The translations under genes and the position numbers were made by a program. The notes under the pieces were generated by a model. The model saw nothing but the letters and a program-made list of their open reading frames with translations. It was not told where the DNA came from and did no database searches. From positions 248,001-312,000 of the forward strand of contig OX442321.1 in NCBI GenBank assembly GCA_949358305.1: a DNA stretch of 64,000 nucleotides. Direction: 5' to 3'. How positions within the stretch are numbered: position 1 is the stretch's first letter; each line of letters starts with the position of its first letter. Source of the stretch: Strigamia acuminata (Eukaryota > Arthropoda > Chilopoda > Geophilomorpha > Linotaeniidae). Of this stretch, positions 13,301-28,300 are shown one piece after another.

Positions 13301-16300
13301 CCTCTTTAACGTCAGCTACAGTCTCTTCTGCCTTATCCTTAATGTCGGTTACAGTTTCAGATATTTTGTCAGTAATTGGTAAAACAATTTCTTTAGCTTT
13401 CTCTTTGATGTCAGTTACAGTCTCTTCGACTCCCTCTTTAATGTCAGTTACAGTCTCTTCTGCCTTATCCTTAATGTCAGTTACAGTCTCTTCTGTCTTA
13501 TCCTTAATGTCAGTTACAGTCTCTTCTGCCTTATCCTTAATGTCAGTTACAGTCTCTTCTGCCTTATCCTTAATGTCGGTCTTAGTTTGAAACAATTTGT
13601 CTTTCATTGAATACATAGTACCCATGATCCTGTCTTTAATGCCAATTGAAGTGTCTGTAATATCAGCTGAAGTTTCTTCTGCTTTCTCCTTGATGTCAGT
13701 TACAGTCTCTTCAACTTCCTCTTTAACGTCAGCGACAGTCTGTTCAACACCCTTTTTAACATCAGTTACAGTCTCTTTAACTCCCTCTTTGATGTCAGCG
13801 ACAGTTTCTTCAACTCCCTCTTTAACATCAGTAACAGTCTCTTCAACTCCCTCTTTAATGTCAGTTACAGTCTCTTCAACTCCATCTTTAATGTCAGTTA
13901 CAGTCTCTTCAACTCCCTCTTTAACGTCAGCTACAGTCTCTTCTGCCTTATCCTTAATGTCAGTTACAGTTTCAGATATTTTGTCAGTGATTGGTAAAAC
14001 AATGTCTTTAGCTTTCTCCTTGATGTCAGTTACAGTCTCTTCAACTCCGTCTTTAATGTCAGCGACAGTTTCTTCAACTGCCTCTTTAGCATCAGTTACA
14101 GTCTCTTCAACTCCCTCTTTAATGTCAGTTACAGTCTCTTCAACCCCGTCTTTAATGCCAGCGACAGTTTCTTCAACTGCCTCTTTAGCATCAGTTACAG
14201 TCTCTTCAACTCCCTCTTTAATGTCAGTTACAATCTCTTCAACTTCCTCTTTAACGTCAGCTACAGTCTCTTCTGCCTTATCCTTAATGTCGGTTACAGT
14301 TTCAGATATTTTGTCAGTGATTGGTAAAACAATTTCTTTAGCTTTCTTCTTGATGTCAGTTACAGTCTCTTCAACTCCCTCTTTAATGTCAGCGACAGTT
14401 TCTTCAACTGCCTCTTTAGCATCAGTTACAGTCTCTTCAACTCCGTCTTTAAAGTCAGTTACAGTTTCTTCAACTCCCTCTTTAACGTCAGCTACAGTCT
14501 CTTCTGCCTTATCCTTAATGTCAGTTACAGTTTCAGATATTTTGTCAGTAATTGGTAAAACAATTTCTTTAGCTTTCTCTTTGATGTCAGTTACAGTCTC
14601 TTCGACTCCCTCTTTAATGTCAGTTACAGTCTCTTCTGCCTTATCCTTAATGTCAGTTACAGTCTCTTCTGTCTTATCCTTAATGTCAGTTACAGTCTCT
14701 TCTGCCTTATCCTTAATGTCAGTTACAGTCTCTTCTGCCTTATCCTTAATGTCAGTTACAGTCTCTTCTGCCTTATCCTTAATGTCAGTTACAGTCTCTT
14801 CTGTCTTATCCTTAATGTCAGTTACAGTCTCTTCTGCCTTATCCTTAATGTCGGTCTTAGTTTGAAACAATTTGTCTTTCATTGAATATATAGTACCCAT
14901 GATCCTGTCTTTAATGCCAATTGAAGTGTCTGTAATATCAGCTGAAGTTTCTTCTGCTTTCTCCTTGATGTCAGTTACAGTCTCTTCAACTTCCTCTTTA
15001 ACGTCAGCGACAGTCTGTTCAACACCCTTTTTAACATCAGTTACAGTCTCTTTAACTCCCTCTTTGATGTCAGCGACAGTTTCTTCAACTCCCTCTTTAA
15101 CATCAGTTACAGTCTCTTCAACTCCATCTTTAATGTCAGTTACAGTTTCTTCAACTTCCTCTTTAATGTCAGTTACAGTCTCTTCAACTCCCTCTTTAAC
15201 GTCAGCTACAGTCTCTTCTGCCTTATCCTTAATGTCAGTTACAGTTTCAGATATTTTGTCAGTGATTGGTAAAACAATGTCTTTAGCTTTCTCCTTGATG
15301 TCAGTTACAGTCTCTTCAACTCCGTCTTTAATGTCAGCGACAGTTTCTTCAACTGCCTCTTTAGCATCAGTTACAGTCTCTTCAACTCCCTCTTTAATGT
15401 CAGTTACAGTCTCTTCAACCCCGTCTTTAATGTCAGCGACAGTTTCTTCAACTGCCTCTTTAGCATCAGTTACAGTCTCTTCAACTCCGTCTTTAAAGTC
15501 AGTTACAGTTTCTTCAACTCCCTCTTTAACGTCAGCTACAGTCTCTTCTGCCTTATCCTTAATGTCGGTTACAGTTTCAGATATTTTGTCAGTAATTGGT
15601 AAAACAATTTCTTTAGCTTTCTCTTTGATGTCAGTTACAGTCTCTTCGACTCCCTCTTTAATGTCAGTTACAGTCTCTTCTGCCTTATCCTTAATGTCAG
15701 TTACAGTCTCTTCTGTCTTATCCTTAATGTCAGTTACAGTCTCTTCTGCCTTATCCTTAATGTCAGTTACAGTCTCTTCTGCCTTATCCTTAATGTCGGT
15801 CTTAGTTTGAAACAATTTGTCTTTCATTGAATACATAGTACCCATGATCCTGTCTTTAATGCCAATTGAAGTGTCTGTAATATCAGCTGAAGTTTCTTCT
15901 GCTTTCTCCTTGATGTCAGTTACAGTCTCTTCAACTTCCTCTTTAACGTCAGCGACAGTCTGTTCAACACCCTTTTTAACATCAGTTACAGTCTCTTTAA
16001 CTCCCTCTTTGATGTCAGCGACAGTTTCTTCAACTCCCTCTTTAACATCAGTAACAGTCTCTTCAACTCCCTCTTTAATGTCAGTTACAGTCTCTTCAAC
16101 TCCATCTTTAATGTCAGTTACAGTCTCTTCAACTCCCTCTTTAACGTCAGCTACAGTCTCTTCTGCCTTATCCTTAATGTCAGTTACAGTTTCAGATATT
16201 TTGTCAGTGATTGGTAAAACAATGTCTTTAGCTTTCTCCTTGATGTCAGTTACAGTCTCTTCAACTCCGTCTTTAATGTCAGCGACAGTTTCTTCAACTG

Positions 16301-19300
16301 CCTCTTTAGCATCAGTTACAGTCTCTTCAACTCCCTCTTTAATGTCAGTTACAGTCTCTTCAACCCCGTCTTTAATGCCAGCGACAGTTTCTTCAACTGC
16401 CTCTTTAGCATCAGTTACAGTCTCTTCAACTCCCTCTTTAATGTCAGTTACAATCTCTTCAACTTCCTCTTTAACGTCAGCTACAGTCTCTTCTGCCTTA
16501 TCCTTAATGTCGGTTACAGTTTCAGATATTTTGTCAGTGATTGGTAAAACAATTTCTTTAGCTTTCTTCTTGATGTCAGTTACAGTCTCTTCAACTCCCT
16601 CTTTAATGTCAGCGACAGTTTCTTCAACTGCCTCTTTAGCATCAGTTACAGTCTCTTCAACTCCGTCTTTAAAGTCAGTTACAGTTTCTTCAACTCCCTC
16701 TTTAACGTCAGCTACAGTCTCTTCTGCCTTATCCTTAATGTCAGTTACAGTTTCAGATATTTTGTCAGTAATTGGTAAAACAATTTCTTTAGCTTTCTCT
16801 TTGATGTCAGTTACAGTCTCTTCGACTCCCTCTTTAATGTCAGTTACAGTCTCTTCTGCCTTATCCTTAATGTCAGTTACAGTCTCTTCTGTCTTATCCT
16901 TAATGTCAGTTACAGTCTCTTCTGCCTTATCCTTAATGTCAGTTACAGTCTCTTCTGCCTTATCCTTAATGTCAGTTACAGTCTCTTCTGCCTTATCCTT
17001 AATGTCAGTTACAGTCTCTTCTGTCTTATCCTTAATGTCAGTTACAGTCTCTTCTGCCTTATCCTTAATGTCGGTCTTAGTTTGAAACAATTTGTCTTTC
17101 ATTGAATATATAGTACCCATGATCCTGTCTTTAATGCCAATTGAAGTGTCTGTAATATCAGCTGAAGTTTCTTCTGCTTTCTCCTTGATGTCAGTTACAG
17201 TCTCTTCAACTTCCTCTTTAACGTCAGCGACAGTCTGTTCAACACCCTTTTTAACATCAGTTACAGTCTCTTTAACTCCCTCTTTGATGTCAGCGACAGT
17301 TTCTTCAACTCCCTCTTTAACATCAGTTACAGTCTCTTCAACTCCATCTTTAATGTCAGTTACAGTTTCTTCAACTTCCTCTTTAATGTCAGTTACAGTC
17401 TCTTCAACTCCCTCTTTAACGTCAGCTACAGTCTCTTCTGCCTTATCCTTAATGTCAGTTACAGTTTCAGATATTTTGTCAGTGATTGGTAAAACAATGT
17501 CTTTAGCTTTCTCCTTGATGTCAGTTACAGTCTCTTCAACTCCGTCTTTAATGTCAGCGACAGTTTCTTCAACTGCCTCTTTAGCATCAGTTACAGTCTC
17601 TTCAACTCCCTCTTTAATGTCAGTTACAGTCTCTTCAACCCCGTCTTTAATGTCAGCGACAGTTTCTTCAACTGCCTCTTTAGCATCAGTTACAGTCTCT
17701 TCAACTCCCTCTTTAATGTCAGTTACAGTTTCTTCAACTTCCTCTTTAATGTCAGTTACAGTCTCTTCAACTCCCTCTTTAACGTCAGCTACAGTCTCTT
17801 CTGCCTTATCCTTAATGTCAGTTACAGTTTCAGATATTTTGTCACTGATTGGTAAAACAATGTCTTTAGCTTTCTCCTTGATGCCAGTTACAGTCTCTTC
17901 AACTCCCTCTTTAATGTCAGCGACAGTTTCTTCAACTGCCTCTTTAGCATCAGTTACAGTCTCTTCAACTCCCTCTTTAATGTCAGTTACAGTCTCTTCA
18001 ACCCCGTCTTTAATGTCAGCGACAGTTTCTTCAACTGCCTCTTTAGCATCAGTTACAGTCTCTTCAACTACCTCTTTAATGTCAGTTACAGTCTCTTCAA
18101 CCCCGTCTTTAATGCCAGCGACAGTTTCTTCAACTGCCTCTTTAGCATCAGTTACAGTCTCTTCAACTGCCTCTTTAGCATCAGTTACAGTCTCTTCAAC
18201 TCCCTCTTTAACGTCAGCTACAGTCTCTTCTGCCTTATCCTTAATGTCAGTTACAGTTTCAGATATTTTGTCAGTGATTGGTAAAACAATGTCTTTAGCT
18301 TTCTCCTTGATGTCAGTTACAGTCTCTTCAACTCCGTCTTTAATGTCAGCGACAGTTTCTTCAACTGCCTCTTTAGCATCAGTTACAGTCTCTTCAACTC
18401 CCTCTTTAATGTCAGTTACAATCTCTTCAACTTCCTCTTTAACGTCAGCTACAGTCTCTTCTGCCTTATCCTTAATGTCGGTTACAGTTTCAGATATTTT
18501 GTCACTGATTGGTAAAACAATGTCTTTAGCTTTCTCCTTGATGCCAGTTACAGTCTCTTCAACTCCCTCTTTGAAGTCAGCGACAGTTTCTTCAACTGCC
18601 TCTTTAGCATCAGTTACAGTCTCTTCAACTCCGTCTTTAAAGTCAGTTACAGTTTCTTCAACTCCCTCTTTAACGTCAGCTACAGTCTCTTCTGCCTTAT
18701 CCTTAATGTCGGTTACAGTTTCAGATATTTTGTCAGTAATTGGTAAAACAATTTCTTTAGCTTTCTCTTTGATGTCAGTTACAGTCTCTTCAACTCCCTC
18801 TTTAATGTCAGTTACAGTCTCTTCTGCCTTATCCTTAATGTCAGTTACAGTCTCTTCTGTCTTATCCTTAATGTCAGTTACAGTCTCATCTGCCTTATCC
18901 TTAATGTCAGTTACAGTCTCTTCTGCCTTATCCTTAATGTCAGTTACAGTCTCTTCTGCCTTATCCTTAATGTCAGTTACAGTCTCTTCTGTCTTATCCT
19001 TAATGTCAGTTACAGTCTCTTCTGCCTTATCCTTAATGTCGGTCTTAGTTTGAAACAATTTGTCTTTCATTGAATACATAGTACCCATGATCCTGTCTTT
19101 AATGCCAATTGAAGTGTCTGTAATATCAGCTGAAGTTTCTTCTGCTTTCTCCTTGATGTCAGTTACAGTCTCTTCAACTTCCTCTTTAACGTCAGCGACA
19201 GTCTGTTCAACACCCTTTTTAACATCAGTTACAGTCTCTTTAACTCCCTCTTTGATGTCAGCGACAGTTTCGTCAACTCCCTCTTTAACATCAGTAACAG

Positions 19301-22300
19301 TCTCTTCAACTCCCTCTTTAATGTCAGTTACAGTCTCTTCAACTCCATCTTTAATGTCAGTTACAGTTTCTTCAACTTCCTCTTTAATGTCAGTTACAGT
19401 CTCTTCAACTCCCTCTTTAACGTCAGCTACAGTCTCTTCTGCCTTATCCTTAATGTCAGTTACAGTTTCAGATATTTTGTCACTGATTGGTAAAACAATG
19501 TCTTTAGCTTTCTCCTTGATGTCAGTTACAGTCTCTTCAACTCCGTCTTTAATCTCAGCGACAGTTTCTTCAACTGCCTCTTTAGCATCAGTTACAGTCT
19601 CTTCAACTACCTCTTTAATGTCAGTTACAGTCTCTTCAACCCCGTCTTTAATGCCAGCGACAGTTTCTTCAACTGCCTCTTTAGCATCAGTTACAGTCTC
19701 TTCAACTCCCTCTTTAATGTCAGTTACAATCTCTTCAACTTCCTCTTTAACGTCAGCTACAGTCTCTTCTGCCTTATCCTTAATGTCGGTTACAGTTTCA
19801 GATATTTTGTCACTGATTGGTAAAACAATGTCTTTAGCTTTCTCCTTGATGCCAGTTACAGTCTCTTCAACTCCCTCTTTGATGTCAGCGACAGTTTCTT
19901 CAACTGCCTCTTTAGCATCAGTTACAGTCTCTTCAACTCCCTCTTTAACGTCAGCTACAGTCTCTTCTGCCTTATCCTTAATGTCAGTTACAGTTTCAGA
20001 TATTTTGTCACTGATTGGTAAAACAATGTCTTTAGCTTTCTCCTTGATGTCAGTTACAGTCTCTTCAACCCCGTCTTTAATGTCAGCGACAGTTTCTTCA
20101 ACTGCCTCTTTAGCATCAGTTACAGTCTCTTCAACTCCCTCTTTAATGTCAGTTACAGTCTCTTCAACTCCCTCTTTAATGTCAGTTACAGTCTCTTCAA
20201 CTCCGTCTTTAATGTCAGCGACAGTTTCTTCAACTGCCTCTTTAGCATCAGTTACAGTCTCTTCAACTCCCTCTTTAACGTCAGCTACAGTCTCTTCTGC
20301 CTTATCCTTAATGTCGGTTACAGTTTCAGATATTTTGTCAGTGATTGGTAAAACAATTTCTTTAGCTTTCTTCTTGATGTCAGTTACAGTCTCTTCAACT
20401 CCCTCTTTAATGGCAGCGACAGTTTCTTCAACTGCCTCTTTAGCATCAGTTACAGTCTCTTCAACTCCGTCTTTAAAGTCAGTTACAGTTTCTTCAACTC
20501 CCTCTTTAACGTCAGCTACAGTCTCTTCTGCCTTATCCTTAATGTCAGTTACAGTTTCAGATATTTTGTCAGTAATTGGTAAAACAATTTCTTTAGCTTT
20601 CTCTTTGATGTCAGTTACAGTCTCTTCGACTCCCTCTTTAATGTCAGTTACAGTCTCTTCTGCCTTATCCTTAATGTCAGTTACAGTCTCTTCTGTCTTA
20701 TCCTTAATGTCAGTTACAGTCTCTTCTGCCTTATCCTTAATGTCAGTTACAGTCTCTTCTGCCTTATCCTTAATGTCAGTTACAGTCTCTTCTGCCTTAT
20801 CCTTAATGTCAGTTACAGTCTCTTCTGTCTTATCCTTAATGTCAGTTACAGTCTCTTCTGCCTTATCCTTAATGTTGGTCTTAGTTTGAAACAATTTGTC
20901 TTTCATTGAATACATAGTACCCATGATCCTGTCTTTAATGCCAATTGAAGTGTCTGTAATATCAGCTGAAGTTTCTTCTTCTTTCTCCTTGATGTCAGTT
21001 ACAGTCTCTTCAACTTCCTCTTTAACGTCAGCGACAGTCTGTTCAACACCCTTTTTAACATCAGTTACAGTCTCTTCAACTCCCTCTTTAATGTCAGTTA
21101 CAGTCTCTTCAACTCCATCTTTAATGTCAGTTACAGTTTCTTCAACTTCCTCTTTAATGTCAGTTACAGTCTCTTCAACTCCCTCTTTAACGTCAGCTAC
21201 AGTCTCTTCTGCCTTATCCTTAATGTCAGTTACAGTTTCAGATATTTTGTCAGTGATTGGTAAAACAATGTCTTTAGCTTTCTCCTTGATGTCAGTTACA
21301 GTCTCTTCAACTCCGTCTTTAATGTCAGCGACAGTTTCTTCAACTGCCTCTTTAGCATCAGTTACAGTCTCTTCAACTCCCTCTTTAATGTCAGTTACAG
21401 TCTCTTCAACCCCGTCTTTAATGTCAGCGACAGTTTCTTCAACTGCCTCTTTAGCATCAGTTACAGTCTCTTCAACTCCCTCTTTAATGTCAGTTACAAT
21501 CTCTTCAACTTCCTCTTTAACGTCAGCTACAGTCTCTTCTGCCTTATCCTTAATGTCGGTTACAGTTTCAGATATTTTGTCACTGATTGGTAAAACAATG
21601 TCTTTAGCTTTCTCCTTGATGCCAGTTACAGTCTCTTCAACTCCCTCTTTGATGTCAGCGACAGTTTCTTCAACTGCCTCTTTAGCATCAGTTACAGTCT
21701 CTTCAACTCCCTCTTTAACGTCAGCTACAGTCTCTTCTGCCTTATCCTTAATGTCAGTTACAGTTTCAGATATTTTGTCAGTGATTGGTAAAACAATTTC
21801 TTTAGCTTTCTCCTTGATGTCAGTTACAGTCTCTTCAACTCCCTCTTTAATGTCAGTTACAGTCTCTTCTGCCTTATGCTTAATGTCAGTTGCAGTCTCT
21901 TCTGCCTTATCCTTAATGTCGGTCTTAGTTTGAAACAATTTGTCTTTCATTGAATACATAGTACCCATGATCCTGTCTTTAATGCCAATTGAAGTGTCTG
22001 TAATATCAGCTGAAGTTTCTGCTGCTTTATCCTTGATGTCAGTTACAGTCTCTTCAACTCCCTCTTTAACGTCAGTTACAGTCTCTTCAACTCCCTCTTT
22101 GATGTCAGCGACAGTTTCGTCAACTCCCTCTTTAACATCAGTTACAGTCTCTTCAACTCCCTCTTTAATGTCAGTTACAGTCTCTTCAACTCCCTCTTTA
22201 ATGTCAGTTACAGTTTCTTCAACTGCCTCTTTAGCATCAGTTACAGTCTCTTCAACTCCCTTTTTAACGTCAGCTACAGTCTCTTCTGCCTTATCCTTAA

Positions 22301-25300
22301 TGTCAGTTACAGTTTCAGATATTTTGTCAGTGATTGGTAAAACAATGTCTTTAGCTTTCTCCTTGATGTCAGTTACAGTCTCTTCAACTCCGTCTTTAAT
22401 GTCAGCGACAGTTTCTTCAACTGCCTCTTTAGCATCAGTTACAGTCTCTTCAACTCCCTCTTTAATGTCAGTTACAGTCTCTTCAACTCCCTCTTTAATG
22501 TCAGTTACAGTCTCTTCAACCCCGTCTTTAATGTCAGCGACAGTTTCTTCAACTGCCTCTTTAGCATCAGTTACAGTCTCTTCAACTCCCTCTTTAATGT
22601 CAGTTACAATCTCTTCAACTTCCTCTTTAACGTCAGCTACAGTCTCTTCTGCCTTATCCTTAATGTCGGTTACAGTTTCAGATATTTTGTCACTGATTGG
22701 TAAAACAATGTCTTTAGCTTTCTCCTTGATGCCAGTTACAGTCTCTTCAACTCCCTCTTTGATGTCAGCGACAGTTTCTTCAACTCCCTCTTTAACGTCA
22801 GATACAGTCTCTTCTGCCTTATCCTTAATGTCAGTTACAGTTTCAGATATTTTGTCAGTGATTGGTAAAACAATGTCTTTAGCTTTCTCCTTGATGTCAG
22901 TTACAGTCTCTTCAACTCCGTCTTTAATGTCAGCGACAGTTTCTTCAACTGCCTCTTTAGCATCAGTTACAGTCTCTTCAACTCCCTCTTTAATGTCAGT
23001 TACAGTCTCTTCAACTCCGTCTTTAATGTCAGCGACAGTTTCTTCAACTGCCTCTTTAGCATCAGTTACAGTCTCTTCAACTCCCTCTTTAACGTCAGCT
23101 ACAGTCTCTTCTGCCTTATCCTTAATGTCGGTTACAGTTTCAGATATTTTGTCAGTGATTGGTAAAACAATGTCTTTAGCTTTCTCCTTGATGTCAGTTA
23201 CAGTATCTTCAACTCCGTCTTTAATGTCAGCGACAGTTTCTTCAACTGCCTCTTTAGCATCAGTTACAGTCTCTTCAACTCCCTCTTTAACGTCAGCTAC
23301 AGTCTCTTCTGCCTTATCCTTAATGTCAGTTACAGTCTCTTCTGCCTTATCCTTAATGTCGGTCTTAGTTTGAAACAATTTGTCTTTCATTGAATACATA
23401 GTACCCATGATCCTGTCTTTAATGCCAAGTGAAGTGTCTGTAATATCAGCTGAAGTTTCTTCTGCTTTCTCCTTGATGTCAGTTGCAGTCTCTTCAACTC
23501 CCTCTTTAACGTCAGCGACAGTTTCTTCAACACCATCTTTAACATCAGTTACAGTCTCTTCAACTCCCTCTTTGATGTCAGCAACAATTTCTTCAACTCC
23601 CTCTTTAACATCAGTTACAGTCTCTTCAACTCCCTCTTTAATGTCAGTTACAGTTTCTTCAACTGCCTCTTTAGCATCAGTTACAGTCTCATCAACTCCC
23701 TTTTTAACGTCAGCTACAGTCTCTTCTGCCTTATCCTTAATGTCAGTTACAGTTTCAGATATTTTGTCAGTGATTGGTAAAACAATGTCTTTAGCTTTCT
23801 CCTTGATGTCAGTTACAGTCTCTTCAACTCCGTCTTTAATGTCAGCGACAGTTTCTTCAACTGCCTCTTTTGCATCAGTTACAGTCTCTTCAACTCCCTC
23901 TTCAATGTCAGTTACAGTCTCTTCTGCTTTATCCTTAATGTCAGTTACAGTCTCTTCTGCCTTATCCTTAATGTCGGTTACAGTTTCAGATATTTTGTCA
24001 GTGATTGGTAAAACAATTTCTTTAGCTCTCTCTTTGATGTCAGTTACAGTCTCTTCAACTCCCACTTTAATGTCAGTTACAGTCTCTTCTGCCGTATCCT
24101 TAATGTCAGTTACAGTCTCTTCTGCCGTATCCTTAATGTCAGTTACAGTCTCTTCTGCCGTATCCTTAATGTCAGTTACAGTCTCTTCAACTCCCACTTT
24201 AATGTCAGTTACAGTCTCTTCTGCCTTATCCTTAATGTCAGTTACAGTCTCTTCTGCCTTATCCTTAATGTCAGTTATAGTCTCTTCTGCCTTATCCTTA
24301 ATGTCAGTTACAGTCTCTTCAACTCTCTCTTTAATGTCAGTTACAGCCTCTTCTGCCTCATCCTTAATGTCAGTTACAGTCTCTTCTGCCTTATCCTTAA
24401 TGTCAGTTACAGTCTCTTCTGCCTTATCCTTAATGTCGGTCTTAGTTTGAAACAATTTGTCTTTCATTGAATACATAGTCCCCATGATCCTGTCTTTAAT
24501 GCCAATTGAAGTGTCTGTAATATCAGCTGAAGTTTCTTCTGCTTTCTCCTTGATGTCAGTTGCAGTCTCTTCAACTCCCTCTTTAACGTCAGCGACAGTT
24601 TCTTCAACACCATCTTTAACATCAGTTACAGTCTCTTCAACTCCCTCTTTGATGTCAGCAACAATTTCTTCAACTCCCTCTTTAACATCAGTTACAGTCT
24701 CTTCAACTCCCTCTTTAATGTCAGTTACAGTTTCTTCAACTGCCTCTTTAGCATCAGTTACAGTCTCTTCAACTCCCTCTTCAATGTCAGTTACAGTCTC
24801 TTCTGCTTTATCCTTAATGTCAGTTACAGTTTCAGATATTTTGTCAGTGATTGGTAAAACAATGTCTTTAGCTTTCTCCTTGATGTCAGTTACAGTCTCT
24901 TCAACTCCGTCTTTAATGTCAGCGACAGTTTCTTCAACTGCCTCTTTTGCATCAGTTACAGTCTCTTCAACTCCCTCTTCAATGTCAGTTACAGTCTCTT
25001 CTGCTTTATCCTTAATGTCAGTTACAGTCTCTTCTGCCTTATCCTTAATGTCGGTTACAGTTTCAGATATTTTGTCAGTAATTGGTAAAACAATTTCTTT
25101 AGCTCTCTCTTTGATGTCAGTTACAGTCTCTTCAACTCCCACTTTAATGTCAGTTACAGTCTCTTCTGCCGTATCCTTAATGTCAGTTACAGTCTCTTCT
25201 GCCGTATCCTTAATGTCAGTTACAGTCTCTTCAACTCCCACTTTAATGTCAGTTACAGTCTCTTCTGCCTTATCCTTAATGTCAGTTACAGTCTCTTCTG

Positions 25301-28300
25301 CCTTATCCTTAATGTCAGTTATAGTCTCTTCTGCCTTATCCTTAATGTCAGTTACAGTCTCTTCTGCCTTATCCTTAATGTCAGATACAGTCTCTTCTGC
25401 CTTATCCTTAATGTCAGTTACAGTCTCTTCTGCCTTATCCTTAATGTCAGTTACAGTCTCTTCTGCCTTATCCTTAATGTCAGTTACAGTCTCTTTTGCC
25501 TTATCCTTAATGTCAGTTACAGTCTCTTCTGCCTTATCCTTAATGTCAGTTACAGTCTCTTCTGCCTTATCCTTAATGTCAGTTACAGTCTCTTCTGCCT
25601 TATCCTTAATGTCGATCTTAGTTTGGAACAATTTGTCTTTCATTGAATACATAGTACCCATGATCCTGTCTTTAATGCCAATTGAAGTGTCTGTAATATC
25701 AGCTGAAGTTTCTTCTGCTTTCTCCTTGATGTCAGTTACAGTCTCTTCAACTTCCTCTTTAACGTCAGCGACAGTCTCTTCAACTGCCTCTTTAGCATCA
25801 GTTACAGTCTCTTCAACTCCCTCTTTAACGTCAGCTACAGTCTCTTCTGCCTTATCCTTAATGTCAGTTACAGTTTCAGATATTTTGTCAGTGATTGGTA
25901 AAACAATGTCTTTAGCTTTCTCTTTGATGTCAGTTACAGTCTCTTCAACTCCGTCTTTAATGTCAGCGACAGTTTCTTCAACTGCCTCTTTAGCATCAGT
26001 TACAGTCTCTTCAACTCCCTCTTTAATGTCAGTTACAGTCTCTTCAACTCCGTCTTTAATGTCAGCGACAGTTTCTTCAACTGCCTCTTTACCATCAGTT
26101 ACAGTCTCTTCAACTCCCTCTTTAACGTCAGCTACAGTCTCTTCTGCCTTATCCTTAATGTCAGTTACAGTTTCAGATATTTTGTCAGTGATTGGTAAAA
26201 CAATGTCTTTAGCTTTCTCCTTGATGTCAGTTACAGTCTCTTCAACTCCGTCTTTAATGTCAGCGACAGTTTCTTCAACTGCCTCTTTAGCATCAGTTAC
26301 AGTCTCTACAACTCCCTCTTTAATGTCAGTTACAGTCTCTTCAACTCCGTCTTTAATGTCAGCGACAGTTTCTTTAACTGCCTCTTTAGCATCAGTTACA
26401 GTCTCTTCAACTCCCTCTTTAACGTCAGCTACAGTCTCTTCTGCCTTATCTTTAATCTCGGTTACAGTTTCAGATATTTTGTCAGTGATTGGTAAAACAA
26501 TTTCTTTAGCTTTCTCCTTGATATCAGTTACTGTCTCTTCAACTCCCTCTTTAATGTCAGTTACAGTCTCTTCTGCCTTATCCTTAATGTCAGTTACAGT
26601 CTCTTCTGCCTTATCCTTAATGTCAGTTATAGTCTCTTCTGCCTTATCCTTAATGTCAGTTACAGTCTCTTCTGCCTTATCCTTAATGTCAGTTACAGTC
26701 TCTTCTGCCTTATCCTTAATGTCGATCTTAGTTTGAAACAATTTGTCTTTCATTGAATACATAGTACCCATGATCCTGTCTTTAATGCCAAGTGAAGTGT
26801 CTGTAATATCAGCTGAAGTTTCTTCTGCTTTCTCCTTGATGTCAGTTGCAGTCTCTTCAACTCCCTCTTTAACGTCAGCGACAGTCTCTTCAACACCATC
26901 TTTAACATCAGTTACAGTCTCTTCAACTCCCTCTTTGATGTCAGCAACAATTTCTTCAACTCCCTCTTTAACATCAGTTACAGTCTCTTCAACTCCCTCT
27001 TTAATGTCAGTTACAGTTTCTTCAACTGCCTCTTTAGCATCAGTTACAGTCTCATCAACTCCCTTTTTAACGTCAGCTACAGTCTCTTCTGCCTTATCCT
27101 TAATGTCGATCTTAGTTTGAAACAATTTGTCTTTCATTGAATACATAGTACCCATGATCCTGTCTTTAATGCCAAGTGAAGTGTCTGTAATATCAGCTGA
27201 AGTTTCTTCTGCTTTCTCCTTGATGTCAGTTGCAGTCTCTTCAACTCCCTCTTTAACGTCAGCGACAGTCTCTTCAACACCATCTTTAACATCAGTTACA
27301 GTCTCTTCAACTCCGTCTTTAATGTCAGCGACAGTTTCTTCAACTGCCTCTTTTGCATCAGTTACAGTCTCTTCAACTCCCTCTTTAATGTCAGTTACAG
27401 TCTCTTCAACTCCCTCTTCAATGTCAGTTACAGTCTCTTCTGCTTTATCCTTAATGTCAGTTACAGTCTCTTCTGCCTTATCCTTAATGTCGGTTACAGT
27501 TTCAGATATTTTGTCAGTGATTGGTAAAACAATTTCTTTAGCTCTCTCTTTGATGTCAGTTACAGTCTCTTCAACTCCCACTTTAATGTCAGTTACAGTC
27601 TCTTCTGCCTTATCCTTAATGTCAGTTACAGTCTCTTCAACTCCCACTTTAATGTCAGTTACAGTCTCTTCTGCCTTATCCTTAATGTCAGTTACAGTCT
27701 CTTCTGCCTTATCCTTAATGTCAGTTATAGTCTCTTCTGCCTTATCCTTAATGTCAGTTACAGTCTCTTCTGCCTTATCCTTAATGTCAGATACAGTCTC
27801 TTCTGCCTTATCCTTAATGTCAGTTACAGTCTCTTCTGCCTTATCCTTAATGTCAGTTACAGTCTCTTCTGCCTTATCCTTAATGTCAGTTACAGTCTCT
27901 TTTGCCTTATCCTTAATGTCAGTTACAGTCTCTTCTGCCTTATCCTTAATGTCAGTTACAGTCTCTTCTGCTTTATCCTTAATGTCAGTTACAGTCTCTT
28001 CTGCCTTATCCTTAATGTCGATCTTAGTTTGGAACAATTTGTCTTTCATTGAATACATAGTACCCATGATCCTGTCTTTAATGCCAATTGAAGTGTCTGT
28101 AATATCAGCTGAAGTTTCTTCTGCTTTCTCCTTGATGTCAGTTACAGTCTCTTCAACTTCCTCTTTAACGTCAGCGACAGTCTCTTCAACACCCTCTTTA
28201 ACATCAGTTACAGTCTCTTTAACTCCCTCCTTGATGTCAGCGACAGTTTCTTCAACTCCCTCTTTAACATCAGTTACAGTCTCTTCAACTTCCGCTTTAA

